Below, piece by piece: positions 1 to 10,308 of a stretch of 64,000 nucleotides of DNA (positions are counted from its first letter, which is position 1; each line of letters begins with the position of its first letter). The stretch spans positions 31,310,001 to 31,374,000 of the forward strand of contig OU612068.1 in the NCBI GenBank assembly GCA_914767715.1, in the 5' to 3' direction. The position numbers and the translations under genes were made by a program. The notes beneath the pieces were generated by a model. It was given only the letters and a program-made list of their open reading frames with translations. It had not been told where the DNA came from and ran no database searches. Source of the DNA: Membranipora membranacea (Eukaryota; Bryozoa; Gymnolaemata; Cheilostomatida; Membraniporidae).

Positions 1-584
1 CTTACTCGCTATTATCATTGCCGCTATTGCTAACATTTGAGGGAGATTTGTTTTAAAGTGGGGGAGTAATCCCCCTCTATAACACCAAAGTAATCTGTGA
101 GCCTTAAATCACATATACGTGCCTTCAACGCTGGTGGTTACTCTCATAACTCTGGATGTGGTATTGAGATGCGGGCACCATGCTAATATAGCACATGGTT
201 GAATAGTATGCATATCATGGTTATCATAAACATGATGGGTTATTCTGGCTCTGTGTGCAAAGCTCTCCACAATTTTGCATTGTATTTGTATTGTTGGCGA
301 TATCACCGTCACAACTCAGAGATGTTAAGTGGGTGGAGTATCGATCCAATATTGTTTTCTAAATCTTCATAGCGGGCCATATGGGGGGTTTTCCTTCTGC
401 TAAACCGGTATGGTGGTGCTGTGGAGTCTGGATGGTAAGGGAATGTGTCTACCACTTACCAGCAACCCAAGAAGAGTTTGATAACTTCAACTATTAAAGA
501 GTATGATTCAGTGAAATACAGAGTCACGGTCTTGTAATGTTGATCAATCAGGACAGCACTTTGAGACATGGTAATTACACTCAC
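1..584. other. Left edge: intron or 3' region of the sulfotransferase
   Basis: No exon recognisable. I looked on the minus strand for the missing sulfotransferase C-terminus and did not find it. A 67-codon minus frame at 109-312 has no family resemblance. Confidence 0.4.
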
Positions 585-761
585 CTTTTTCATATCCTCA
601 AAGAAGACGACCAGAATATTAGGATTATCTTTTGCTAACCGCCACATATAGCTCACATAGTCAAAGTATGTGCTGTAAGGTTGCTCTGTATTTTTGCAAA
701 AGTGCTTAAGAAATTCAGAGAAGTTGAAGCTAACTTTGCTCTCTGGACTTCTCTTTGCAAC
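585..761 (-). CDS. Sulfotransferase exon 4
   Basis: 59 codons, phase 0 on both sides, donor gtgagt at 584-579. Contains FDYVSYMWRLAKDNPNILVV and FEDMKK, the usual block before the C-terminal third. An alternative acceptor would start it at 752, also in phase. Confidence 0.8.
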
Positions 762-2760
762 CTTGCAATACAAGTATACAAAAATACAAACTGATATATC
801 TACAAACTTCATCACATGCACCGGTTTTCAATCCATGCACTACATTGTTGACTCTACCTGGCTTCTTTGGATGTCGGATTGGACCGGTGGACATATATCA
901 GAGCTGTGCTACTCGAGTACAAATTCGAGTACAAGAACTACTCGAGTACCGATTTCAACTACTCTCTACTCTACTCGAAGGGGCCATAAATATACTCTAC
1001 TTGTACTCCCTTGGGAAGAAAGTACTCGGAATCTACAATTGCAAACTTAAATACTCTACTCTACTTTACTCTACATCAAATATACTTACTCTACTTTACT
1101 CTACATCAAATACACTCTACTCTTACTTGCACCAGGGAGTTGTCAACTCCCTGTTGACACATAATACTTCTGCGGCCAGTTTACTATGTATCTGGAGCTC
1201 GCCAGATCAACACCCATGGCAGTACGCGATTCGTTGGTGTTCTGGCACCAAAAGCCGGAAATACTCTTCAAGCTGTACCCTCTTGGCCAAAAAGTGTTGC
1301 GTGTGCCGGCATGTTCTGCTGCCGTCGAGAGGATATTCTCTCACGGTGGCAACTTGATGAGGCCGCATCGCACCTCAATGAGCGATGCCGTTCTGGAGAA
1401 CCTCATTTTCTGCAAATGCAACAGGCTGCAGGGCCTAGTATAAATAAAGAAAACTAGAACCCGGGGATGGTTGGACATTATACTATTATATTATCATATT
1501 ATTTTATCATATTATTATCATACCCTAATCATTATCATATTATATATATAGGCCTACCTGTACTGGTTAATTTGGCTGTTTTACTTGTTTGTTCGTTTTA
1601 CTTTAATTTAATAAAAAGTACTTGGTTTTTGATTAATGTACTCTATACTTGTACTTGAAATTCAGAAGGAAAACTCTACTTGAACTTGAAATTTGAGAGA
1701 TAACTCTACTTGTACTCGGAATCAAGTTGTGATACTCTTCTTGTACTCGGAATCAAGTTGTGATACTCTACTTGTACTCGGAAGGCAGAAACATGTGTAT
1801 ACTTGTACTTGTACTCGATTTTGTTTTAAGTACTCGCTTACTCTACTTGAACTGAAAAAAAGTACTTGAGCACAGCTCTGACATATATGTTGGCATTCAA
1901 TTTGTAACATGGGACCTGCACAGATAAACAGAAGGTTGAATGATTAACATCATACTCACAAAGGAAATGGCGTGGAAGTAAGCAGAAACAATGGTGTCTT
2001 TTGGGTTCCTCAACACTACAACCAACAAACAAGCAAACCTCCATCAACAGCAAGAATGTGATAAACCCTCAGCAGTACCCATATAAGCAAGTAAAATCAA
2101 CTTAAATGCTCAATTTTTTTCAAGCAGAAATCTGTAAACCAATGCATTATCATGGGATAAACTGATAATGCTAACTCAGTCATGATCTCACCTAGCACAG
2201 TTTTCCTCCCTTGGAACTCCTGTGGTAGTACATCAAGCCTGTAATGTGTGTTGATTACTTTTGGAGAGGAGAAGAGCTGTTCTATTTTACTAAGAGGGAA
2301 AAGGTCCATCATACAGGCCACTTTAGGATGTATTATATAGTCAGTGGAGCCCCGAGCCAGCATCATCATCACCTCCCACATAAAATGGGTTCCTATGTAA
2401 AAAAAAAGGATTTAGAGAGTTGTAAATAATACAGAGCCCATTAAATCTCCAATGGCATTCAAGGTCGTACACTAAGTGCCAAATAGAATCAGCAACAGCT
2501 CAGAAAAAGAAAAAAAGGTGGTAGTACTGATTGCTAAATGATTCTAAATTTTACGTACCGTTTTTTGGATAAGCTGCCAAGAGGAAGTCCCCGTCTTTCC
2601 ATTTGTAGTCCTGTATATCCTGGTGGATCTGTTCAAACTGTGCTTTATCAGCAGCTCCATGTCTAGTTGCAGCTGCCACCCTTACTGACCCATCATTGCT
2701 AGTAAAGTAAAACCCTGTAGATGTACCACTGTATATATCCTTCGGTTTCTGGGTACTCAT
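585..2760 (-). CDS. Cytosolic sulfotransferase, 5' part (4 exons, 3' end outside window)
   Basis: Enzymes of this family move the sulfonate group from PAPS to hydroxyl or amine groups of small molecules in the cytosol. Coding exons on the minus strand are 2760-2559, 2392-2192, 2015-1960 and 761-585; they join in frame (636 nt, 212 codons). Visible signatures: the PAPS 5'-phosphate loop as YPKNG/THF (residues about 64-70, family form YPKSGTTW), the catalytic histidine in KVINTHYRL, the 3'-phosphate site VLRNPKDTIVS, and the helix region ending NPNILVVFFEDMKK. The start is the ATG at 2758-2760. The C-terminal P-loop part (RKG..GDWKN in the family) was not found between 1 and 584, so the gene should continue to the left. 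A hAT element sits in the intron between exons 3 and 4. Family assignment is firm; the subfamily is not known. Confidence 0.88.
899..1880 (+). mobile_element. Small hAT-family DNA transposon with intact ends
   Basis: The 982-bp element begins CAGAGCTGTGCTACTCGAGTAC at its left end; the right end, read on the other strand, is CAGAGCTGTGCTCAAGTAC. It is flanked on both sides by the identical 8-bp word ACATATAT (891-898 and 1881-1888), the target-site length typical of hAT. Inside, 1186-1443 codes for a hAT dimerisation domain. The ends are rich in repeated TACTCTAC and TTGTACTCGGAATC units, like the subterminal transposase-binding repeats of hAT elements. It lies in the third intron of the sulfotransferase gene. 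Too short for a full transposase, so it should depend on a transposase made elsewhere. Confidence 0.92.
1186..1443 (+). CDS. hAT transposase C-terminal dimerisation domain (fragment)
   Basis: An 85-codon frame within the hAT element. Residues 37-80 read VLRVPACSAAVERIFSHGG, then RPHRTSMSD..LENLIF, the classic C-terminal dimerisation block of hAT transposases (usual form PASSAPVERVFS..). The zinc finger and the catalytic RNase-H fold with its DDE residues are absent; no upstream frame in the element restores them. An AATAAA overlaps the stop codon (1443-1448). It could be only the last exon left after internal deletion, or a short protein that can still dimerise with transposase; the sequence does not decide. 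Confidence 0.8.
   Translation: MYLELARSTPMAVRDSLVFWHQKPEILFKLYPLGQKVLRVPACSAAVERIFSHGGNLMRPHRTSMSDAVLENLIFCKCNRLQGLV
1960..2015 (-). CDS. Sulfotransferase exon 3 (short, PAPS-binding)
   Basis: A 56-nt exon between ttgtag and gtgagt. It encodes VLRNPKDTIVSAYFHAISF; the Arg and Ser are the conserved contacts with the 3'-phosphate of PAPS. Confidence 0.83.
2192..2392 (-). CDS. Sulfotransferase exon 2
   Basis: Starts after acatag and completes the glycine of the PAPS loop, then THFMWEVMMML. It carries the catalytic His in VINTHYRLDVLP and ends in RKTVL plus one base at a gtgaga donor. Confidence 0.85.
2559..2760 (-). CDS. Sulfotransferase exon 1
   Basis: Codes for residues 1-67 plus one base, ending inside the PAPS loop at AAYPKNG. 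The donor is gtacgt at 2558-2553. The segment KWKDGDFLLAAYPKNG matches the standard N-terminal block of the family. Confidence 0.85.
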
Positions 2761-3102
2761 GACTACGTAAACTCTGAGTTATTTGCGGAGAGTTATAGTT
2801 ATAGAATCTGCCTGTAGCTCTTAAAATCTGCCCTGTTACTTTCCTAATTTCGAATTTGATGTAAATGATTGACAGGGAATCCATAGGCATTGATTGATTG
2901 TATAATATCAATATGTTGTAGGCAAGTTAGCAACTTGGCCAAATCACTGATCCATAGCAATCAAGTCATGCAATTGACATCATGGTGGTTGAACTAGATT
3001 CTAACATTTTAAATTTACAAATTTAAGCCCAAAAAGGAATTAAAAAATCAGCCCCCATGATGATGCATGCAGGCCCAACAATCAACCACTGACTAAAAGT
3101 CA

Positions 3103-4852
3103 ATGGCTAATATTTACACCAGATTTATCAAACCTATCAATAATTATGGGATAGGCTTGTGTGACAATGGAAGTGACACCAACAAAAATCCTATACCTGT
3201 TGTCAAGAGAATCAAACGTGGCAGATACATTTCGGAGGACTTAAAAAATGTATGGCCAGGGTTGCTATCTTACAGATTGGATGTCGGGACTTCTTTGACA
3301 AAGTTGCGGATAACAGGTACGGTGTGCATGTGTTGTCCGATCTCTTCTTGATGTTTGTTTGGTATTTTTTACAATATCCTTTTCTTTAGGATTAGTTCAC
3401 CTAGCCAATAATTGGTAAAATAGGAGTGTTGTACTGTATCGCTGGGAATTGTGACAATAGAAAATATGGGCTGCTAGGTATACAAGCATGTACTTTGCTG
3501 GTTATCTAAGTGCTCACACTATGCCCAAGTGGCTGATTGTGGCACTACAGTGAATTTTCCAACGTTTATTATCAAGCCTTTCAGCACTTACTATAATGTC
3601 CTCATGAGTGTAATGTAATCTGGAGTTGTTTTTAATAACTTGATTGTGAATATCCGAAAGAATTGTCTGTCCTCAATTAATGGGGAGATAAGTCACATCA
3701 CCTCCATGCCAGGACAAAATTATGATAAACAAACATTATCAAATTTATGCTCAAATATCGCATGGTGAATTCACTTCCAAATCATGAAGTAACAAAATAT
3801 GTCATAGTATTGTCAACAAATTCATCGAACTATCATGTTGTGCAACCTTCTGTGCAAATATCTTTGTGATGCGAAGTTTTCCGATACAAGTTAATTCAGG
3901 GTTTCAGGCATACAAGTTAATTCCATTACAAGGTAACTCAGACAGCATAGATGGTCCAATATTTTATTCACACAGCCATTCATGAATTTAAGGCTTTCTT
4001 CATGTACACTGCAAGCACAATGGAGAGTAGTAACATGGGTGATGACCATGCAACAAGCTGTGATAGTTCAATATAATTGTGTTGCTGCTGACTTGTCACG
4101 TTACTCTGTGAACATATACAACACGCCCAGCGCCTTATGGTCTGATTAAAGATAATACATCTAACAGATATTGGATATTGATGGTGTTACAGCCTGTGTT
4201 TATTTGTAGAGTAGCAATACCTCAAATAGGAATTTATATATCATTATACTTGTTTGAACAAGATTACTTCCAGATAACATAATGGTAGCAAAAGATGAAG
4301 ACTTGTATGATTGAAGGTGCGGACAGCGGGAATATATAGGCTGTACATATAAGTCATCACAAGCATAGTCTACTCTCGTAATATTCCTAGTATCAATTAT
4401 CATATATCCACTCCTTTGGGACTGCCTGACCTTTTGTTCTTAAGGAATGGCTGGGGTCGACGCGAAAGGGATTTTTGTCATGATCAATGATCAAAAGAAA
4501 TCCGATTATAAAAATACCCCATGTATCAATTGTATCTTAGTCATAATCATTGACTTTTTTTCAGTTTTTACCCAGTTCAACTATTATCAATAATGTTCAA
4601 ATAATTTGATGCTTATATATATATATATATATTACCATAATGACCGAAATGACTGATCTTACCAATAATACAGCAAAGCCTGGACCTTAAATCAATAAAA
4701 AATCAACGCATCACCCCGAATGTATGCATTTGCCATTGACAGTTGCACTGTAGACGTTGGAGTAACAATTAAACTGTGCTTAACTCTGTGTCTTAGGTTC
4801 TGCATTAGATTCCCAGTCATCAAAGCTCCAAAAAGATCTACGGGCAAATTAA
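3103..4852 (+). CDS. Candidate two-exon gene, unknown function (89 residues)
   Basis: Exon 1 is 3103-3316, from ATG to a gtacgg donor. Exon 2 is 4797-4852, after tgtcttag, ending in TAA. The phases agree (one base plus two) and the joined frame is 270 nt. The protein is basic in the middle (VVKRIKRGRYISEDLKNVWP) and ends SKLQKDLRAN. I recognise no family, signal peptide or membrane segment. AATAAA follows 51 nt after the stop. The start is 342 bp from the sulfotransferase start on the other strand, so the two may share a divergent promoter. Without splicing, the first frame would run 11 codons further and stop at 3351. Support is from open frame, splice signals and phase only. Confidence 0.42.
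4613..4632. repeat. TA microsatellite
   Basis: About ten TA units in the intron of the candidate two-exon gene. Confidence 0.8.
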
Positions 4853-4886
4853 ACTACCGGTGCTACATTACTGCGGAAACTGATAA

Positions 4887-4922
4887 TGCCCTTCTTGCTT
4901 GAAAATAAAAGCAAGAAGGGCA
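4887..4922 (+). terminator. Hairpin with polyadenylation signal in its loop
   Basis: Arms TGCCCTTCTTGCTT (4887-4900) and AAGCAAGAAGGGCA (4909-4922) pair perfectly over 14 bp with an 8-base loop. The AATAAA (4904-4909) occupies the loop. It lies 35 nt past the stop of the candidate two-exon gene, where a 3'-end signal is expected. Confidence 0.5.
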
Positions 4923-7900
4923 CAGGCATCACAACTATATAAGTAACTTGAACGCTCCAGACAATCGCAATCTGGGATTCATATTTTTCAAACTATTTTA
5001 TTTGGCAGACCATATCATCCTGGACTGGACAGATGCTTTCCATAAAATGCCAAAGAAATTGCGACAAAAGTTGGGGAAAAAAAATGGTAACAATTTGTGT
5101 TTGGAGGATTGATGGTATACCAAATCAGAATAACTTACGCAAAATACATAGACTCATTAAATCATCATGAATAGTGTCGTATCTCATTGCCAAACTTGAT
5201 TATAATATTGTGTACGATTCATTACATTTTATAGGCAGTCTGGGCTCTTGGCAGGAAGAGGTACTATGATATCGCTCTAAGCCTTTAATTACTCTTTGAT
5301 TTTCAGCTGTTTTAGGAGCCAGGACAGGCGATGCTCCTACCTGTATCAGACAATCAAATATGTTAAGAAATCAGAATAAAATGCCTCCAGATTGTATGGG
5401 TGTACATTTATTCTAACTTAATCTACTTCTTTTTTTTAATAATAATATATATATTTATGATAATACTTATATTGTCAGCAACAATAAATTGTAGTTGACT
5501 TATGTAAATTTTTATATCAATAGGTTATATAAAGTGGTATATTTCCGTCATTCACGTCGAGGGTGGGATTAAACCTGCATCTACCTAATTTTGACCCGAG
5601 ACGGTGTAATGCCAAACATCGAAACAAGGAGTTAGAAGAACTTACAACATGTTGTTCAGCTGTGATGTGGTAAGAAAGCAACGAGAGAAATATGGAAAGC
5701 TTAAATTGTCAAGATTTTTTTACTAAACGTATATCTCTATATAATAGATGAGCACTTTTTATTCATTTTTTTTTTACGTATTGTTTTATAATTATTACAT
5801 TTTGAAACCCAGTTATTATATTCAATAAACTCACTGTCAGCAAATGAAAACAGATTGTGAGATACTGTTGAGATGATACTGCCTGACAAATAGAAAAATG
5901 TATATTAGCTCAGTTATTTTTTTTAAAACTTTATTGGCGTAACATTCATTTCATAAGAAGGTTTTAAAATTTGCCATCGAGAAAAAAGAGAATACATATA
6001 TTCCTCAATCCAGATGATAAAGGTAACTGGAAAAATGTATTTTGAATGAAATATTGAATGAATCTTGATGTTTGAACGCTGATGAGCATCAAGATTCCAC
6101 ATGAAATTATAGCAGTGTCTCTTCTTTCTAATTGAGAGTGTAACACCTTGAGGATTTATATATAAGGTAAAAGTTATTTAAAGCGGCGATATTTTAGCTG
6201 CTTGTTGTGCAGCTGTTGGTAAGGACTTGATACAGGCGTTGATACGGCATTGGGCTCATAGACGACAAAAGCACTCGAGAGCAGATCTCATGGATTTGGG
6301 TAGTAAGATATGCAAAGACATACGCCTAGCAAGACAGCCACCGCAGACCATTTCACAAATTTATCGCCATATAACATGAAAACTACAATTATGTGGCCAA
6401 ACAACTAGCCTGCTGAGCAACCATTGGGAGCCTGACCAGGTGTTATTCTTACCTCTGTTCAGGTTCCCAAAGCCTGAAATAGTTTGGAGTTGTTTCATCT
6501 TTGTAGAAAGGTAACACAACTTACTAAATGTTTCCATGACTATTATAATAGGTAGATCTTTATTCACCACCCTCAAGTTTCAATAGGGATTTCGGGCTAT
6601 TCTTCACAGTTTGTCCCGAATATTGTCGAGTGATACAGCTCAATCTTATCACCTTTCCGACTTATTTGTAAAATATATGTAGGTCTTGTAGTAGGAGAAA
6701 AAGAATTGAGAAAATGTGAAGAAATAATTATCAAGAAGCAGGAGCTGTTTGCAACAAAGTCATTTAGCATCATTATCACATCTAGTAAGTTAATCATAAC
6801 CTGATTCAAAGCTTGGATGTGTTGGCATTTGTGAGCTTAGTAACCTGTCACATGTAATTCAAAGGTGCAACACCAACAAACAATGTCCTCTGGAAAGTGA
6901 GTAGTAAGTAGTAGAAGTCAAGTCCATATTCTATTATTTGAAATTATCATTGATCATCATACTTTTTGGTTGGTAGAAGTTCAGTTGTAAACATTGACAA
7001 GCTTGCTACCACACATACCCTGTGATTGAACCGTGAAAAGTTATCGGTGGAGACAATGCAAGCAGTATCATCGTGCATAGTTGGTAGTCCTTGTTGTTAC
7101 TTATTTAACTTACTACTCTCTACCCATGCAAAGTAAAGGTTGAAAGTCTTAGGGGGCCATATCTCTACCAGAGAGAATGTCTCTGCTAACATACAGTAAC
7201 TAGCTATTGAAAAACTAGCAACTTAGAGTCAGATTCGAGGCTACAGACAGTGGAGTGACTGAGAGTGCAAGACTATTCATGAATTCTTCAACTCAAGCAT
7301 GAGTATGACTTCCTAACTTGTAATTGTAGAGTCTTGTTATCCAGATATAAGTTCAGGGTTCAATCTATGCTAGACTGGAGTGGAACAACTTACTGTGACA
7401 GTCAATATTATATTGGATATTGGCATTCACATGTTTTACGGTTCAAGCCTTTGGCTGTGGTAGGCTGTTTTCCCCAGCAACAAGACTAAGATGCAAGTTA
7501 CAAACTCATATCTCTGAGCCAAGATCTAGCATCAGGTGCGCTTATAAGATGGCCTAAGGTTTTACAGCAGACTTCATAGTCACCAGTTTTGGACTTATTT
7601 TACCCAGGTGGTTCCAGATGCAGACATCTCCCTTTGTCTTCTTCTGCCTTTTTACTTGGGTTTATTGAGTGTTGTCTTAATTTCTTATGTATGTAGGACA
7701 CCAGCCTGCCTTCTCTATTCATCTGATGATGAATTGACAGGGAGGCGATAGTCCTGGTTTTGGTATTCTAAACAGTGCCAAGATAAAGGGTGGCTATCAA
7801 GATCAACAGGCCTAGCAACTTTGAGGACAACCGAGATAGATCCAGCAAACAGACTGGTCCCTTTGCACACAGTGTTTTTTTTTCATCTCTAGATTGATGC

Positions 7901-8248
7901 GATGCTTGCGGAGGTGGCAGCTCTTTATATCATGTTATGGTTGATTGTCATGTGGGCCATTTCGTATGAACTACTGTCACTAAATCTTTGGTACTACTGC
8001 CTGAACTACACGGCCATCCATTTTTTTGGTTGCATTATGGCTTCCTGGCTTTGGAAAATAATGATTTTGAGATGGAAATAAGATCAGATAGGCTACCATG
8101 ATATTCTACATAACTTATTATGCTATCCTTTTAGTATACACAGCTCCTATATATATATATCATCTCTGCTGGGAGGGTGCTGTACTCTCCCATGATATTT
8201 TCAAATCCTCACTAACTGTTGTAGCTCCTTAAAAAAATTCTCCTCATA
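4923..8248. other. Non-coding stretch
   Basis: No gene supported. Open frames are short and shaped by AT-rich sequence. On the minus strand at about 5640-5560 there is a word like a tRNA TPsiC box (GGTTTAATCCC) next to a gctct-poor arm, too weak to call a tRNA relic. Confidence 0.4.
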
Positions 8249-8756
8249 GACAGTTTTCTGAGCTCTTATTTATGCCTCAATTAGGAGTTGTCCTCTCTCC
8301 AGTTTGGTACTTTTAACCCACGCCGCATAGGAAAAACCTGCTGAAAGAGGGTTATCTTGAAAACCGCTTATGTTAGGATAAAAATGATTTTTGATTCAGA
8401 GTCTGCACCATTGAAAACCCTGGGAGACAGGGTTTCCAAATCATTGGAGACTTGAATGTTGATAAATCTTAATTTTAGTGACGAAACTCATGAAAAAATC
8501 TGCCAAATTGTCCGCAAAACAGGCAGAAAATGCTATAATTGACTATCCAAATACTAAAATTATTTCCCAAACTATGTCCATATGAGTTTTCAATGCTGCA
8601 GATTCTGAATCCAAAATAATTTTTATCCTATTATAAGCGGGTATCAAGATAACCCTCTTTTCAGCACGTTTTTCCTATGCGGCATGGGTTAAAAGTACCA
8701 AACTGGAGAGAGGACAACTCTGAATTGAGGCCTAAATCAGAGCTCAGAAAGCTGTC
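8249..8756. mobile_element. Foldback element of Tc1/mariner type
   Basis: Two arms of about 170 bp, 8249-8418 and 8586-8756, are inverted copies with scattered mismatches, separated by about 167 bp. The outer ends read GACAGTTTTCTGAGCTC and, on the other strand, GACAGCTTTCTGAGCTC. A TA dinucleotide flanks each end (8247-8248 and 8757-8758), the target duplication of Tc1/mariner elements. No coding capacity. The transcript of either strand would fold into a long hairpin. Confidence 0.75.
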
Positions 8757-9488
8757 TATTCTCAGATGGTAATGTCTCAGTATGACTCGTGACAAAGAAA
8801 TCTTAGACCTGCACATATTTTCAATCAAGTTACCATTTGAGTTGTAAGTTTAAAATGAAGTCCATAGGATTGTTTTTCTCAAAAATATAATGTACAATGG
8901 TGAGTCGGAATATTGAGATTCATATGTAGGTATATTGTTATGTTGAGATATTCACCAACTAATACTCAGTTAGTTGTATCTTGTATGGAGTTGTGTGCTC
9001 AGGGAATGTAATAGCATGACTGATTGGGCTCTTGATACAACACAACACCCGTGTAAGTCTTTTGGCCATATGATTTCCCTGTATCTCAGAAGTCTTAACT
9101 ACAACACACAAAAAGGAAAGGAGGAATGGAAATGACCAAGGGAATATTGTCAGAATGGGTGTTATCAAATAATATCACAGCAAACGTCCTGTAAAATTAT
9201 ATATAATATCTAACAAGCAACATTGATTAATTAATGTTTAGGGCTCTGGATGACCAGGTCCCTGTACTTTGAGGTCAAATGGAGGGTCATCAGCAGTATA
9301 AATGTCTGAGAATGTCAATCAATGCCATCATATCCAGGGTAGGTGTAGAAGATTGTGCCTGTGCGGCAAAACCTTTATATTGGAATTGTATGTCAAGCTG
9401 ATATTGATACTATGTTACACTCAATCGTCTGGTCTATATTTTGTCAAGCACTGTGCAAATACATGAGGCTGCTCGCAATAACAACAGC

Positions 9489-9509
9489 TTTCCCACGGCT
9501 CGTGGGAAA
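9489..9509. promoter_or_regulatory. Palindromic pair of CSL binding sites
   Basis: TTTCCCACG, three bases, CGTGGGAAA: two perfect copies of CGTGGGAA, the preferred CSL/Su(H) site, on opposite strands and 3 bp apart. The arrangement differs from the Notch-dimer paired site, in which two sites face each other about 16 bp apart. Lies 2.3 kb before the first recognised CSL exon. Binding is inferred from the motif. Confidence 0.5.
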
Positions 9510-9999
9510 CTAACCTCTATATAGCCAATCAGAATTGGTATTGAATTAAGCCCCACCCACTGAACAATAGTTCACAGGGTTTATTGATGTGAAAATATTT
9601 CCACTCTTACACTAGCCGTAAGGAATGAAAATACTTGGTCGATAAATCAGGGTATGCTGTAAAACATGCGCAGCGCTTACACAGCAGAGTATTGGCAAAT
9701 GAATTGAATTACTGTGAACCATTTGGGTGGAACAAAAAATAAGTATACACAAGATTTGATGGCATAATGGCACTCAAAGATGATAAAGATGACACAATGT
9801 AATTTAACATTGGTATTAGGGTCACTTTTATCTCACAATTGATAATTCAAGGCATGACATTATATACTCTGTACAAACACCCTGTGAAGTGTTGGATAAC
9901 CTTACAACGTGGCTATGAACTACAATCTAAAATATTACTCCTGCGCTGTTATCTAAGTCTTACGCTTGGTGCATACTACAGCCGGATTCCAGAAGAATT

Positions 10000-10007
10000 T
10001 TCCCACG
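10000..10007 (-). promoter_or_regulatory. CSL binding site
   Basis: TTCCCACG, that is CGTGGGAA on the minus strand; third copy in the upstream cluster. Confidence 0.4.
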
Positions 10008-10300
10008 CTTATCATTCACCATTCATTGGCTCAATAAAGGTCTCCATGTCTCATAAAATATTAAATCCATCTACAGGGGGTAGTTAGTTCTTCTACCATG
10101 TAATGTTTTACTGCAAGGTTTACTTATTGGAGCTGTCATCAATTGTGTTGTGAGGGGCTGTCTACTTGTGTCGTAGTCAGAGCTTTAGATCTCATACAAG
10201 TTCATGTGAAAATGTCTAGCTTAACCTAGTGATACACCTGGACTTGGCTCATGTGATAGCTAGAGCTGTATCATCTTGAGAAAACTAAATTGTATCCGAC

Positions 10301-10308
10301 CGTGGGAA
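10301..10308 (+). promoter_or_regulatory. CSL binding site
   Basis: CGTGGGAA; fourth exact copy within 820 bp, 1.5 kb before the first recognised CSL exon. Confidence 0.4.

Noticed and set aside
109-312. 67-codon minus frame as missing sulfotransferase exon
   Set aside because: Contains none of the expected C-terminal motifs and no matching splice phase.
755-1357. 200-codon plus-strand frame
   Set aside because: Runs across the hAT boundary and out of frame with the dimerisation domain; shaped by TACTC repeats.
5560-5640. tRNA-like relic on minus strand
   Set aside because: Only a B-box-like word; no convincing A box or stems.
9489-9509. Standard Notch paired site (SPS)
   Set aside because: Orientation and spacing differ: the sites are back to back with 3 bp, not facing with about 16 bp.
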